Part shown: positions 1 through 10,934 of the stretch, one piece after another
How positions within the stretch are numbered: position 1 is the stretch's first letter
How the letters are laid out: the number at the start of each line of letters is the position of its first letter
NCBI GenBank assembly: GCA_963556495.2
Contig: OY747707.1
Coordinates: 4,957,001 to 5,021,000 of the forward strand
Direction: 5' to 3'
Origin: Valencia hispanica
Lineage: Eukaryota > Chordata > Actinopteri > Cyprinodontiformes > Valenciidae
Length of the DNA: 64,000 bases
Made by a program: the position numbers and the translations under genes
The notes under the pieces: generated by a model
Told to the model about the DNA's origin: nothing
Databases searched by the model: none
Seen by the model: the letters and a program-made list of their open reading frames with translations, nothing else

Positions 1-1439
1 ATATTTTGGACGTGTGATGGTTTTATTTATCAATTGGTTTGAATACTTTAATTAATGGAAACGGGATGGATTTAAGAGTAGAAATTAGCCATGGAAGGAA
101 TGAAGGAAAAAACCCTAAATGGGGGAACAAATATGCAACAAAAATAATCATTTTATAACCGAATCGAATCGAAATTGTGAGGCACCCAAGATGGGAACAC
201 CCCTATTGAAGATTGATTGAAAACGTGATGAGAACTTCTGCAGAAGCACCGTGTGTCCTTCGGCCTACCTGCACATCAACATTTAATTCCTTGCCTGGTG
301 TCAAAATGAACCCGTGGTCTGTTCTGGACACCGGATGAAGATTTGGAGTGACAGGTTCTTTCAATATTCATATATTACCCTGGGATTCCTGGCTCCCTCA
401 TTCCTCGGGCTTCAGGGACCAAGTGAGGATCCAAAGGAACGTCTGGAAGCCTCCAGCTGCAACGGACTGCGTTAGAACGTAGAGTTTTTCCAGGCCCGGC
501 GTCGTGGTAGTAAACAGCTCCATGTGCCGGCCCTGAGGACCCTGGCATGCCGCGGAGGGTGTGAGTGTGATGACATAAATACTTTGGTATCTTTTTTATT
601 GTCTGCCTTTTAAAGCTAAAAAACAAACGCCTCCCGCTGGTTGGAGAATCAGGGGTTCTTGTCACGTATTCCCACAGAGTAACTTTTTTTAATTTATGCT
701 TCCCAGACATCTGCCGGTGCCCTCAGTGGTCGGTTCTCAAGCCCCTGGGCATGTTAAACAGCAGTTCATAAGTTTAAAGTCATTTTCTGGAATGCTTTAA
801 ATGCAAATTGTGGGAAATGTGGACGAGCTAGAAGCAGCCCTGCTCTCAGAGGAGCCATGTGATCAATCTTAAATGCGTCTGTCCACTTAACCAGCCTCTC
901 CTAAATTTTTTCCGTTTTCCTCCGGCTGGAACCCTGCTAACAGAAGGTCAGAGCAGAGGGGCAGGACGCTAAGCTCACAGGAACTTCTTCCTTCCTTCCA
1001 GGCAACAGAAATAACTATTTACTTTGTTGTTTTTGTAAAATGAAGTAGAAGGAAATATCAAATTCCAACTAAATTGAGCTGAAATGGGTATCTAAAGTTC
1101 AGTTCAACCCTAATGACAAATTAATTACAAATGTGATCCAGGGGATTTCTGTTAGAACAGAAAAGTAATCATTTTACTTACTGCTGCTGATTTTATGCAT
1201 TGATATTTACAGTTATAATACTGTATTTATTTGTTCTGATGCATAGAAATACAGAATAAACACCTCATAATAAATGTAGGATTATATTTGAAGTGCTTGC
1301 TGTGCAGAAACATATCTGCTCTCGTCAGAATAACATGAGTGTAACAAGCTGATGGTAGCTGGTTGATTAGTCAGGCTATATGCTCTGGTAGGGCCTGTAG
1401 TCAGCTGTTTGAAGTTTACCAGCTGTAGTTTTAAAGCAG
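1..1439. other. No gene recognised; upstream single-copy-looking DNA
   Basis: I see no coding exon, RNA gene or clear transposon here. An open frame on the minus strand at 375-710 has no recognisable domain and no supporting splice context. The sequence becomes AT-rich toward 1440, where the minisatellite begins. An undetected 5' non-coding exon of the downstream receptor gene cannot be excluded. Confidence 0.5.
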
Positions 1440-3165
1440 CTTTAACAGAATTATGGGTGCACTTTATCTAAAAAGCTAAATATTTAGTTTACAATTTAAA
1501 TACTTAGCTAACGAGCAAACTATTTAGCGCTAAACAAAATATTTAGATAAAAGGCTAAATATTTAGTTTACTACTTAAATACTTAGCTTACATGTTAAAT
1601 ATTTAGCTCCAAACTAAATATTTAGGTAACAAGCAAAATATTTAGATGACTAATTAAATACTTAGCTAACAAGCGAACTATTTAGGTAAAAAGCTAAATA
1701 TTTAGTTTATTAATTTAATACTTAGCTTACATGTTAAATATTTAGCTCCAAACTAAATATTTAGGTAACAAGCAAAATATTTAGATGACTAATTAAATAC
1801 TTAGCTAACAAGCGAACTATTTAGGTAAAAAGCTAAATATTTAGTTTACTAATTAAATACTTAGTTTCCAACTAAATATTTAGCTCCAAACTATATATCT
1901 AGGTAACAAGCTAAATATTTAGATGACTAATTAAACACTTAGTTAACAAGCTAAATATTTAGCTCCAAACAAATTTCTAAACGTAAAAATGTAGCCAAAA
2001 TTTTGCTAAAAATATAAATATTTAGTTTACTAATTAAATACTTAGCTTCCAACTAAATATTTAGCTCCAAACTAAATATTTAGCTGAAAATATAAATATT
2101 TAGTTTACTACTGAAATACTTAGCTAACAAGCTAACTATTTAGCTCTAAACAAAATATTTAGCTGAAAAGCTAAGTATTTAGTTCACTAATTAAATACTT
2201 AGCTCACAAGCTAAATATTTAGATTACTAATTAAATACTTAGCTAACAAGTTAACTAGTTAGCTCTAAACGAAATATTTAACTAAAAAGCTAAATATTTA
2301 GTTCACTAATTAAATACTTAGCTTACAAGCTAAATATTTAGCTCCAAACTAAATATTTAGGTAACAAGCTAAATATTTAGATTACTAATTTAATGCTTAG
2401 CTAATAAGCTAACTATTTAGTTCTAAATTAAATATTTAGTTTACTAATTAAATACTTAGCCAACAAGCTAAATATTTAGATTACTAATTAAATACGTAGC
2501 TAACAAGTTAACTAGTTAGCTCTAAACGAAATATTTAGCTAAAAAGCTAAATATTTAGATTACTAATTAAACACTTAGCTAACAAGCTAACTATTCAGCT
2601 CCAAACAAAATATTTAGCTAAAAAGCTAAATATTTTGGCTAAATTTCCAAACGTAAAAATGTAGCCAAAATATTGCTAAAAATATAAATATTTAGTTTAC
2701 TAATTAAACACTTAGCTTCCAACTAAATATTTAGCTCCAAACTAAATATTTAAGTAACAAGCTAAATATTTAGATTACTAATTAAATACTTAGCTAACAA
2801 GCTAACTATTTAGCTCTAAAGAAAATATTTAGCTAAAAAGCTAAGTATTTAGTTTACTAATTAAATACTTAGCTAACAAGCTAACTATTTAGCTCCAAAC
2901 TAAAATATTTAGCTAAAAAGCTAAATATTTAGTTTACTAATTAAATACTTAGCTGACAAGCTAAATATTTAGCTCCAAACTAAATATTTAAGTAACAAGC
3001 TAAATATTTAGATTACTAATTCAATACTTAGCTAACAAGCTAACTATTTAGCTCTAAACAAAATATTAAGCTAAAAAGCTAAATATTTAGCCCCAAACTA
3101 AATATTTAGGTAACAAGCTAAATATTTATTTTACTAATTAAATACTTAGCTAACAAGCTATCTAT
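1440..3165. repeat. AT-rich minisatellite built on a CTAAATATTTAG palindrome
   Basis: About 1.7 kb of degenerate tandem repeats with a unit near 20 bp. The units end in TTAG and vary as ...CTAAATATTTAG, ...TTAAATACTTAG and ...CTAACTATTTAG. CTAAATATTTAG is its own reverse complement, and where flanked by AG and CT the palindrome reaches 16 bp. Successive units form composites of about 80 bp (four units). Around 1611 and 1750 a 139-bp higher-order period repeats almost exactly. No coding potential. A short island of the same words lies at 63.4-63.6 kb. Confidence 0.9.
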
Positions 3166-3459
3166 GGAGTATTTTGCAGAAGATGAGAGAGATCAGAAGC
3201 AACCTGGTCTTCCAGAACCTTAGGCTGATCTCCTCCATGCAACCCTGCACTGATGCAGTAAATCATGCAAACGGAGCCCAGAGCAATTATCGAGAGCACA
3301 GAGATGAAGATAGTTTTCAGACGAATCACATTTCTGTGAAATAAACTTAATTTTCTGAGACTAAATTTTGGGGTTTAATTTCTCTGTGAGCCAGAATCAT
3401 AAAAATAATGAGAAATAAAGGCTTGAAACATTTGATGTATGTGTGACAAATCTATGTAA

Positions 3460-3873
3460 TAGAGATGTGTATTGGCAAAAATCTGGCGAAACGATATGTA
3501 TCGTGATACAGGGGAGACGATACGATATATCGTGATAAATCACAATACTATGAGTAAGACGATATATTGTGATATTTAAAACTCAATTGACCAGTAGGAA
3601 AACTATCACAGCATTCTAAACGCTCCAACCTGTTTCATACTTTAACACATAAAGTTTTATTAGTAGCTCTAGGTACTGAAACGAAGAAGGTGAAAACCGC
3701 CACAAACTACCAGTCATGCTTTTAATTTTACTACAAAAATTACCGTCATCATTAATGGTTCCATTCAAATCCCCCCCAAAAAATAATCGATATTTTAATT
3801 TTGAAAATCGATACAATATTGGGAAATAAAATATCACGATATATCGGTGTATCGATATTTTCTTACATCCCTA
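3460..3873 (+). mobile_element. hAT-type MITE, copy 1, with perfect 8-bp target duplication
   Basis: A 414-bp non-autonomous element starting TAGAGATGTGTATTGGC and ending CTTACATCCCTA. It is flanked by a perfect 8-bp duplication CTATGTAA at 3452-3459 and 3874-3881. Both ends carry ATCGATA/TATCG-rich subterminal sequence. The 8-bp duplication and the TAGGGATGT-type ends fit the hAT superfamily. Two further copies lie at 15994-16412 and, inverted, at 16764-17157. No transposase is encoded. Confidence 0.88.
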
Positions 3874-3881
3874 CTATGTAA

Positions 3882-5090
3882 TTTATGAGTTTCGCTTTCT
3901 GAAATGAGGGACATAAATATTTTTACTTTTTTACAATAATCTATAGTTTTAAATGTACCTGTGTCTCTCATATCAACCCGTTAAGGGATGGAGGCTTAAA
4001 ACCTTGAAATTATTGATACTGTTTCACAAAACATGCCCCAAATAAATAAATATATATATATATATATATTTATTATTTTAATTTTTTTTATACATAACAA
4101 AGCTACCTTCTGGTTAGTGTAGTCATAACTGCTGCTGTTTATTGACACACTGCTGATGGCTGCAGGCCGTATTAAATGAAACCTGCAGGGCTCAGCTGTG
4201 CAGCTTCTTTTGCACGCACCATGTTTACACAGCAGGCAGAAAGAAATGAGCCGCTTCGCTCCGCTCCTCTCCAGCTCCCAGTTCTCTTTTTATAATTTCA
4301 AACCTTTTTAACAACGAACGCTTCACGCTGCCGACGGACAAGCTGCCATCCCTCCACACCAGTCTTCATTCGACTTTTTTTCTTCTAGGTAAACCATTTG
4401 CTTATTCGCTTTTATCCATTGGCACTAAACTGAAGCTTTCGGGGCATTATAATGCGTCCGTTTTTCAAAATGTCTCATAATCTTAATTTATTTCTTTTTT
4501 TATCTTTATTAGATTATTTGGAGGGAAAATTGCACATAAATGAACACTGCAGAGTTAGCCTTGGGCTACTTTCCATCTGTAGTTCTCATACATTTAAAGT
4601 GCGGGTTTCAAGTTAGAGCCCCCCGCTTAATTCACTGTTTAGAGAAATATATTAAGAACCGTTTCTGAATAAATATTTACTCATACATTAATTATTTTAG
4701 CTTATGGAATCATTTTTGTGAGGAGATTTAACCTCCACCAGAACGGAAGGGACGTAGCAGAAGGGAAAGAGATAGAAAGAGAGATGGACCCCAGAGAGCA
4801 GAGAGAGACCAGAGGGAGAATTAATGACCAACAAATTGTTAAGCGAAGCTTAAGTTATTAGCCTGGGTGCTGCAAGCTAGCTCTACTGTTTCTTTAGCAA
4901 CCCACATATAACCTGGATTCTAATGTTTGATATCCTTCTATCAACAAAGTTGGTAATTAGCGTTATCAATCGCGAAAGCATTCCACCCAGCTGGTCCCGG
5001 AAGATCACGAAATCACAGGAGAATTGCAATTGCATAACTTAGTAGTATACAGGGGGGGAAATGTAATTCTATTTTAGTAAGTAGCATAAA
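3882..5090. other. No gene recognised; short TA repeat and a possible promoter-like stretch
   Basis: A (TA)n run sits at about 4048-4070. The stretch at about 4140-4390 is less AT-rich than its surroundings and non-repetitive. It ends in a pyrimidine tract followed by CTTCTAG/GTAAAC, which could be a 5' exon or promoter of the + strand receptor gene. That is a guess, because nothing in the sequence links it to the coding exons. The rest shows no coding signal. Confidence 0.3.
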
Positions 5091-5095
5091 CTCAC

Positions 5096-5225
5096 CATCC
5101 ACTCCCAGAATTTCAGATATTTCTGTCCATGCCTTCTCCTTCTTCATGTTGTCCTTGTAAAAAATTATTGGTATCATATAAACTGGCTGATTCTCCACTG
5201 CAAGGATTAAATTCTAGTCGTCCAT
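5096..5225 (-). pseudogene. MADF-domain first exon, PIF/Harbinger-type relic (copy 1)
   Basis: Reading the minus strand from the ATG at 5225 gives a MADF (Myb/SANT-like) N-terminus: after a premature TAG at codon 4 the frame continues LILAVENQPVYM, then FYKDNMKKEKAWTEISEILG. It stops at a splice donor (G/GTGAGT) with the exon ending at 5096. MADF proteins are the second gene of PIF/Harbinger DNA transposons and bind the transposon ends. The exon is 130 bp, the same length as the homologous exons at 40723-40852 and 54792-54921. The in-frame stop makes this a pseudogene. No downstream exon was found. Confidence 0.7.
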
Positions 5226-5261
5226 GATAAAAAAACAACAAATTATACCCACAGACCGACT

Positions 5262-5490
5262 GATTTCAATTCAATTCAATTCAATTCAAAATTACTTTAT
5301 TAATCCCAAAGGGAAATTAAATGTTGTTGTAACTCATTATGCAAGTTCCTTCAAAGATTTGTTGTAGATGCTGATGGCTGTGGGTTGGGATGATCTTCTG
5401 TAGCAGTCTGCAGATCTGAAGAAGCCTCTGACTGAAGACGCTCTGTAGTTGTATGACAGTCTGATGTAGAGGATGCTCTGGATCTATGGC
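5262..5490 (-). mobile_element. 5'-truncated Rex1/Babar-like LINE 3' end
   Basis: On the minus strand this matches the 3' end of the LINEs at 57-62 kb. It carries the cysteine/arginine-rich C-terminal coding end, the line TTTCCCTTTGGGATTAATAAAG and an AATTGAATTGAA tail, seen here on the + strand as repeated TTCAATTCAA. It is a dead-on-arrival fragment of about 230 bp. Confidence 0.8.
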
Positions 5491-6850
5491 ATCTTCTTTT
5501 CAACTCATCAGGGTTTTGTGGCTGTAGTTGAGGTATTATTTGAGCTTTTGTGATGTTAATCAGCTGCTGCCAGTTGTAAACCACCTTGTTGCCATGGTTA
5601 TGCATCATAACAAATGTCCAAAAATAAAAAGTATCAGCAAAAATCCTTCCAGCTGCACAGCATTCAAAACCAGAGAGAACAGTTGTCCACAAAAACAATG
5701 TTTCTACCAGAAATGGAAGAATAAAAGTTTAAAAAAAGAAAAATATATGAACCAAAGTAACAGAGCTACTCCAACATGCTGCCACCTTGAGCGGCGCAAT
5801 TCCGGAATATAACCCCGGTGTCACGGGTAATGATGTTTGCTTGTTAAGCAATCGGAAATCTGCACCTGTCTATTATTTTGAAAGTTGCCACATGCTTTTT
5901 ACTGTTTCTGCGTCTTATTTCCTGCCTGGTTCTATCTAAAATGCTGAGCTTTACTTGATTTTAGAAGCGTGGAGCGTAAAAAATTGACATTACATTGAAA
6001 TAAAGGTCAATTAAATACCGCGATACAACATTTCTGGGACGCGTCCGATTCTCCCGGTGGAAACGGTCCCATTGACTAAAATGGCGGCTATCGGCTGCGT
6101 ATTACGCCTCGCAGACTATATGCTCCATCACATTGCTGGGATTTTAATCCTCCGGTCTGAAGTGAGCAACACTCGTACTGAGCCAGGTTCTGGTTCTGGT
6201 TCTGCTGGAGGTTTCTTGCTGTTAAAGGGGAGTTTTTCCTCTCCACTGTCGCTACATGCTTGCTCAGTATGAGGGATTGCTGTGGTTGGAGTCTACATGA
6301 ACGGAGCACAACTGCCAGTCAATGACTCGATGCGATCTGCTGGGATTCCTTAAAGTGTAACTGAACCCCATGAAAAATCATAACAATTCATGCGAGTCCT
6401 GCGGGATTCCGGTGAGATGGGAGTTTGGCTATTTATAATCACGTTACTGGGACAAAGCAGGAATAACAACCAGCAGGAGTGGGAATAAAAGTGTAACACT
6501 CCCATCGGTGGTTATGGAAAACGATTCTGCAAATGTTATTTTGAAAAGGGGTTTCCCCTCTCCTACAGTTTAATACAATGACATGCACATTATACAAATG
6601 AGGTGAACACGCCATTTAGCGACTTTTAGTGACAGCCGAGAGCTTCTTTTCCATGCTGAGGAGTTGGCAATGCTGGGCATGAAGAAAGATGAGTTGGAGC
6701 GGCGAATTACACAGATAAAGATGGCCGCTTCAACTCGACAAAGCTGTCCGGGAAGAATGAAATTCCACACAATTTTCTGAATGTTGTCCCAGGTTTATAC
6801 AGGAATCCTTGAGTTGAATTTACTACCTCTAAAATGTGTTTTACTACTAA
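5491..6850. other. No gene recognised; repetitive-looking debris
   Basis: Several short open frames overlap here on both strands with no recognisable domain. The stretch around 6180-6270 (GGTTCTGGTTCTGCTGGAGG, then TTTTTCCTCTCCACTGTCGC) resembles a sequence common in fish genomes and is probably old transposon debris. No gene can be supported. Confidence 0.4.
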
Positions 6851-6879
6851 CACGATATGTCCAAGACAAGCCGGGACCC

Positions 6880-7852
6880 CCCAACCCCAACTCTGAACCC
6901 ATCCAAACCCTAAGTAATGCATCGAGCAAATCAATAGATGGATGTGCCATAACTTTTTCCTGCGGGACAGAAAGAAAACTGAAGTAATTACTTTTGGACG
7001 ATCAAGAGTCAGCACATAGCTTCAGTTAATCCAGCTAGAAACGACTGATCAGGCCTGAAATCGAGGTGTAGTGATGGACTCAGACCTGAACCTCCAGGGT
7101 CACATAAATGTCAATAACAAGGTCAGCCTTCTATCACCTGAATAACATTTCTAGGATTAAAGGACTGATGTTGCAACAGGACCTAGAAAAACTCATCCAT
7201 GCATTTATCTTTAGTCAGTAGTCAGATTGATTACTGCAACAGCGTCTTCACAGGTCTGCCTAAAAAGTCAATCAGACAGCTGTAGCTGATCCAGAACGCT
7301 GCTGCTCGTGTTCCTCACTAGAACCAGGAAAGTAGAGCACATCACCCCAGTTCTAAAGTCCTTACACTGGCTCCCTGTAGCTCAGAGAATAGACTTCTAA
7401 ATACTTTTACTAGTTTATAAATCATTACATGGCTTAGCACCAAAATATGTTGAAGATCTACTGTTACTATAGCAACCCACCAGACCACTCAGGTCCTCTA
7501 ATTCCAGTCTACTCAGCATCCCTAGAATCAGAACCAAACATGGAGAAGCAGCTTTCAGTTTCTATGCTCCTCTAATCTGGAACAAACTTCCAGAAAACTG
7601 CAAAGCTGCTGAAACACTGAGTTCTTTTAAATCACAACTATAAACTCATCTGTTTAGAGGTGCCTTTGAGTCATGCTTTAATGTATCATATGTTTTGTGT
7701 GTTTCTTGCTCCATTGCTGTTTTTACATTATATGCTTTGTCTGTTTTACTGCTATTTTTATTTTACCCCTTTATTACGTAGAGCACCTTGAATCACCTTG
7801 TTGTTGAAAGTGTTGTTATACAAATAAAATAGCCTTGGCTTGCTTTGCCTTG
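6880..7852 (+). mobile_element. L2-type LINE, 3' half, decayed
   Basis: Translated in pieces, this matches the C-terminal part of a fish L2 ORF2: a segment like NLQGHI plus [16 protein letters not shown], then the region equivalent to SRIDYCN..VFTGLP, a KSLHWLPV-like piece and a region ending in an AAATAAAATAGCCTTGGCTT tail. Many frameshifts and stops are present. The same family is better preserved on the minus strand at 43690-45150. Confidence 0.8.
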
Positions 7853-7985
7853 CTGGTAGCCATGTTGGACGTCAGCTGGTTTTTCTCTAGTATCAGTGAT
7901 GTCTCCATTCAGGCTACTCATTCAGTTCAGTGCAGAGCGTGTTGTGGACCTTATTGCTGTTGAAAGATGCGTTCGTACTCAATGT
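7853..7985. mobile_element. Fragment of the hAT family seen at 27250-28456
   Basis: The sequence starting CTGGTAGCCATGTTGGACG, followed by CAGCTGGTTTTTCTCTAGTA, is nearly identical to part of the hAT-like elements at 34775-35463 and, inverted, 27250-28456. It directly abuts the L2 tail. Only an internal piece is present, with no termini. Confidence 0.65.
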
Positions 7986-8375
7986 TGTGGTCACATAAAA
8001 TCCTGGCTGAAACACATTGGAGTTTGATTTAAACATGATAGAACGTGGAAAGGTTCAACCTACGAAGAAGTTGAAGTGTTGGGAAAGCGTTCTCTGACGT
8101 CTGTCCTCTGCTGCCGTCATCCTCTGTGTCACGTATGAAATCCAGGCCTGGCCAAGAACCAGCTGGGGAACTTGGCCGAGTGGGCGCTGTGTGTTGGTGA
8201 ACATTTTTTTGGTTTTGTTTTGTGTGTGTGTGTGTGTATTTCCATTCATGCATGACGGAGCAGCTGACCTTCTAATGGCTGTTTCTAATTTGCAGATCAC
8301 TGTTATGTTTTACGGTCCTCCTCTCACTGAATCCCCCCCACACACGCCGAGCAGCGACTCTGATGGGAGAACTGA

Positions 8376-8420
8376 GCATCGCATATGAATCTAGCTACGT
8401 GCTAGATTCATATGCGATGC
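8376..8420. repeat. Perfect hairpin: 20-bp arms, 5-nt loop
   Basis: Bases 8376-8395 (starting GCATCGCATA) are the exact reverse complement of 8401-8420 (ending TATGCGATGC). The arms are separated by the loop TACGT. Pairing stops at the next base on both sides. It lies just downstream of a (GT)n tract at about 8219-8238 and is not associated with any gene that I can see. Confidence 0.95.
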
Positions 8421-8990
8421 ATTGTTGTGCAATTTTTTACATTTTGGTGTAAACTTGTTTATTCTACACTTTTTGGTCTAAAAACGTCTTAGTGCTGCCC
8501 TCTTAGGGTTGAACGGTGGCTACTGCATTTGAATTTTGTGATTGGTTGAGAGCGGTACATCTTTACGTTACAGGCATTGACTGTGAAAGATTGCATTGGT
8601 AAAGACCCATTTATACAGTTTAGAAGCAAAAAAAAGTTGTTTTGGGGTTTATTTACTCTTTAAAATCCGGTACTGTTAGATGCTAAGGTCAAATAACACT
8701 TGTGTAAGGGGATATGGTAGAAAAACAAAAAAGCAGATATGTTTTCTCTTCGCAGATACCCTGCAGGTAAACAGTATCACTGCTCCGGAGTAGTGTTTGA
8801 AATGAAAACCAGCTGGCTATACACTGAACATGATATGGTGAGTGAGTGAACAAGGGCTCAGTTATAAAACCCAGCAGCAGATGTTCATCAGGTCACTGTG
8901 TTAAGATAGCAACAACTAACAATATCAATGGGAATGGTTGGGAAAACAAACCAAAACACTCATGCTGGCCTTCGATTCTTATGCTGTGTT
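8421..8990. other. No gene recognised
   Basis: Unremarkable AT-rich DNA between the hairpin and the foldback element. No open frame with domain content, RNA gene or clear repeat was seen. Confidence 0.5.
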
Positions 8991-8991
8991 T

Positions 8992-10670
8992 ATATGGGAT
9001 CAGAACAGTATTACCTTGAAATGAAACTGAAAATAAAAATTGGCATTGAAAAATATGATTATAACTGAAAATATTAATTTTGAATCTGAAATAAATCTAG
9101 TAAAAAAGTTTGTATTGAAAGTGAAAAAAAATTGAAAGTAAATTTTTTTTCTATGAAACTCATGTATATGCATTGAAACAAATAACTCACAATCAAGTTT
9201 TCAAACTTTCTCTATTTTTTTTTCAATGCCATCATTTTTTTCAGCTTCATTCAGGTGATACTGTTTTGACGCTTGTGTGTGCACGCGCATGAGGGGCGGG
9301 GCTTCAGCCCTCCATATGTTTGCATGAATGAGGCAGGAGGGAAACTCCGACTGTCCGAGGCGAGACGCAAGAGACAGCAGGACATTTACATTGCTAATAA
9401 TGTGGTTTGTGGAAGAAAAAAAGACATAAACGGTTTCTTCTCAGTTTCTTCTACTGCCTAGTAGACTAGAAGTCTTGTGATAAAGTTTTATGCTTGTGTA
9501 GCCTGTCTTTGTTGGAGGCTCTCCTCATTACAGACAGTGTGGTATGAAGGGATTTAAATACACACTATATATACCATATTAAATAACTGTATTTATTTCA
9601 GATCCACAATATATATTACCAATACATGTGAATAATGTTAACAAATCAATTAAGACTGGTGTAAGCAAAGCTAACAACACTGACAACTCGTTTTTTTTAT
9701 TAGATTGCAAAACGTAATTGTGACACACACTCTAAACCAGAAGGTGGCGCTAATGCGCGCCAACTACCATGGCAAACTGAGAAGAAACCGTTTATATCTT
9801 ATTTTTTAATTATTATTATTATTCCACAAACCACATTATGCTTTCTGTACACCTAGAGACTGAAACGATTTAGAAAAGACTCTTAAAGATGATCAGCTCA
9901 CATCTAAAGACTTGGGTTAACAGTTTTTTAGTCTCAGACTAAAGATTTTATAAACACTGAATCTGGTTGGGACACTATTTAAGACTACATCTAGGCTATT
10001 TTAGCTTCCCGCAAAATTCCTCCCATTATGCTCAGCATTATACAGTTTGTTCATGTGCGAATGTTGTAGCATTCTTTGCCAAGATTAATGTTATGTCAAA
10101 AAAAGACTTGCATTCAAAGTGGGTACTGTATCATCAAGTAACTGGTTAACTCATATCTTTTTAATGCAAGGTGTTTATGCTGTACCACCTGCTCCATGCA
10201 GATGCATGGTCGGAGTCGGAGTTTCACTCCTGCTGCCTCGTTCATGTAAACATATGGGGGGCTGAAGCCCCGCCCCTCATGCGCGTGCACACACAAGCCT
10301 CAAAACAGTGTCACCTGAATGATGGCATTGAAAAAATGATTGGTATTGAAAAAAAGATTGACATTGTAAAAAAAAGATTGCCATTTTAAAAATGGATTGG
10401 CATTGTAGAAAAAAGATTGGCATTGTAAAAATGGATTGGCATTGTAAAAAAAAATGAAAGTTTGAAAACTTGATTGTAAGTGAGTTATTTGTTTCAATGC
10501 ATATACATGAGTTTTTTTCATTTTCAATACAAACATTTTCACTAGATTTATTTCAGATTCAAAATTAATATTTTCAGTCACAATCATATTTTTCAATGCC
10601 AATTTTTATTTTCAGTGCCAATATTTATTTTCAGTTTCATTTCAAGGTGGTACTGTTCTGATCCCATATG
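8992..10670. mobile_element. Large foldback (long inverted repeat) element
   Basis: The two ends are inverted copies. The left arm is about 8994-9446, starting ATGGGATCAGAACAGTA, with AATTGGCATTGAAAAATATG further in. The right arm is about 9775-10668, ending TGGTACTGTTCTGATCCCAT. The GCACGCGCATGAGGGGCGGG segment and the GGTTTGTGG...AACGGTTTCTTCTCA segment occur in both arms in inverse orientation. The right arm is interrupted by a foreign piece at 9840-10206. Flanks GTGTTTAT and ATGTTTAC could be a decayed 8-bp duplication (6/8). No transposase is encoded, so this is a non-autonomous element. The superfamily is uncertain, hAT-like if the duplication is real. Confidence 0.8.
9840..10206. mobile_element. 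Element inserted in the right arm of the foldback
   Basis: This segment breaks the pairing of the foldback arms. It has a near-identical inverted partner at about 33566-33930: both contain TCTCAGACTAAAGATTTTAT, GCAAAATTCCTCCCATTATG and the GAATGTTGTAGCATTCTTTG stretch, in opposite orientations. One end reads CTGTACACCTAGAGAC. It encodes nothing recognisable and is probably the end part of a DNA transposon. Confidence 0.7.
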
Positions 10671-10934
10671 TTTACTGGAAGCTCTTTTTAACTTTCTTAA
10701 TGACTACTTTGTGCAGCGTTGTTTCACCTGTACGATGTGCCTGCGCCTTCCTTTCACCAATATGTTGGAAGATCTCCATTGTGGGTTTAGTGTATCTCGA
10801 TCGATCGGTTGGGAGAAATAATACTCTCTCCCATTTAAAAGTGTGCAGATGGCTTTTGTTTGGTTTGCTTAATTGCTAGTAATGTTTTGAGTTTTTTTTT
10901 TTTTTAGACTGAGGAAATTGTTTTTCACTTACCT

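Noticed and set aside
375..710. 111-codon minus-strand open frame
   Set aside because: No recognisable domain, no splice context and no repeat or family match that I can name.
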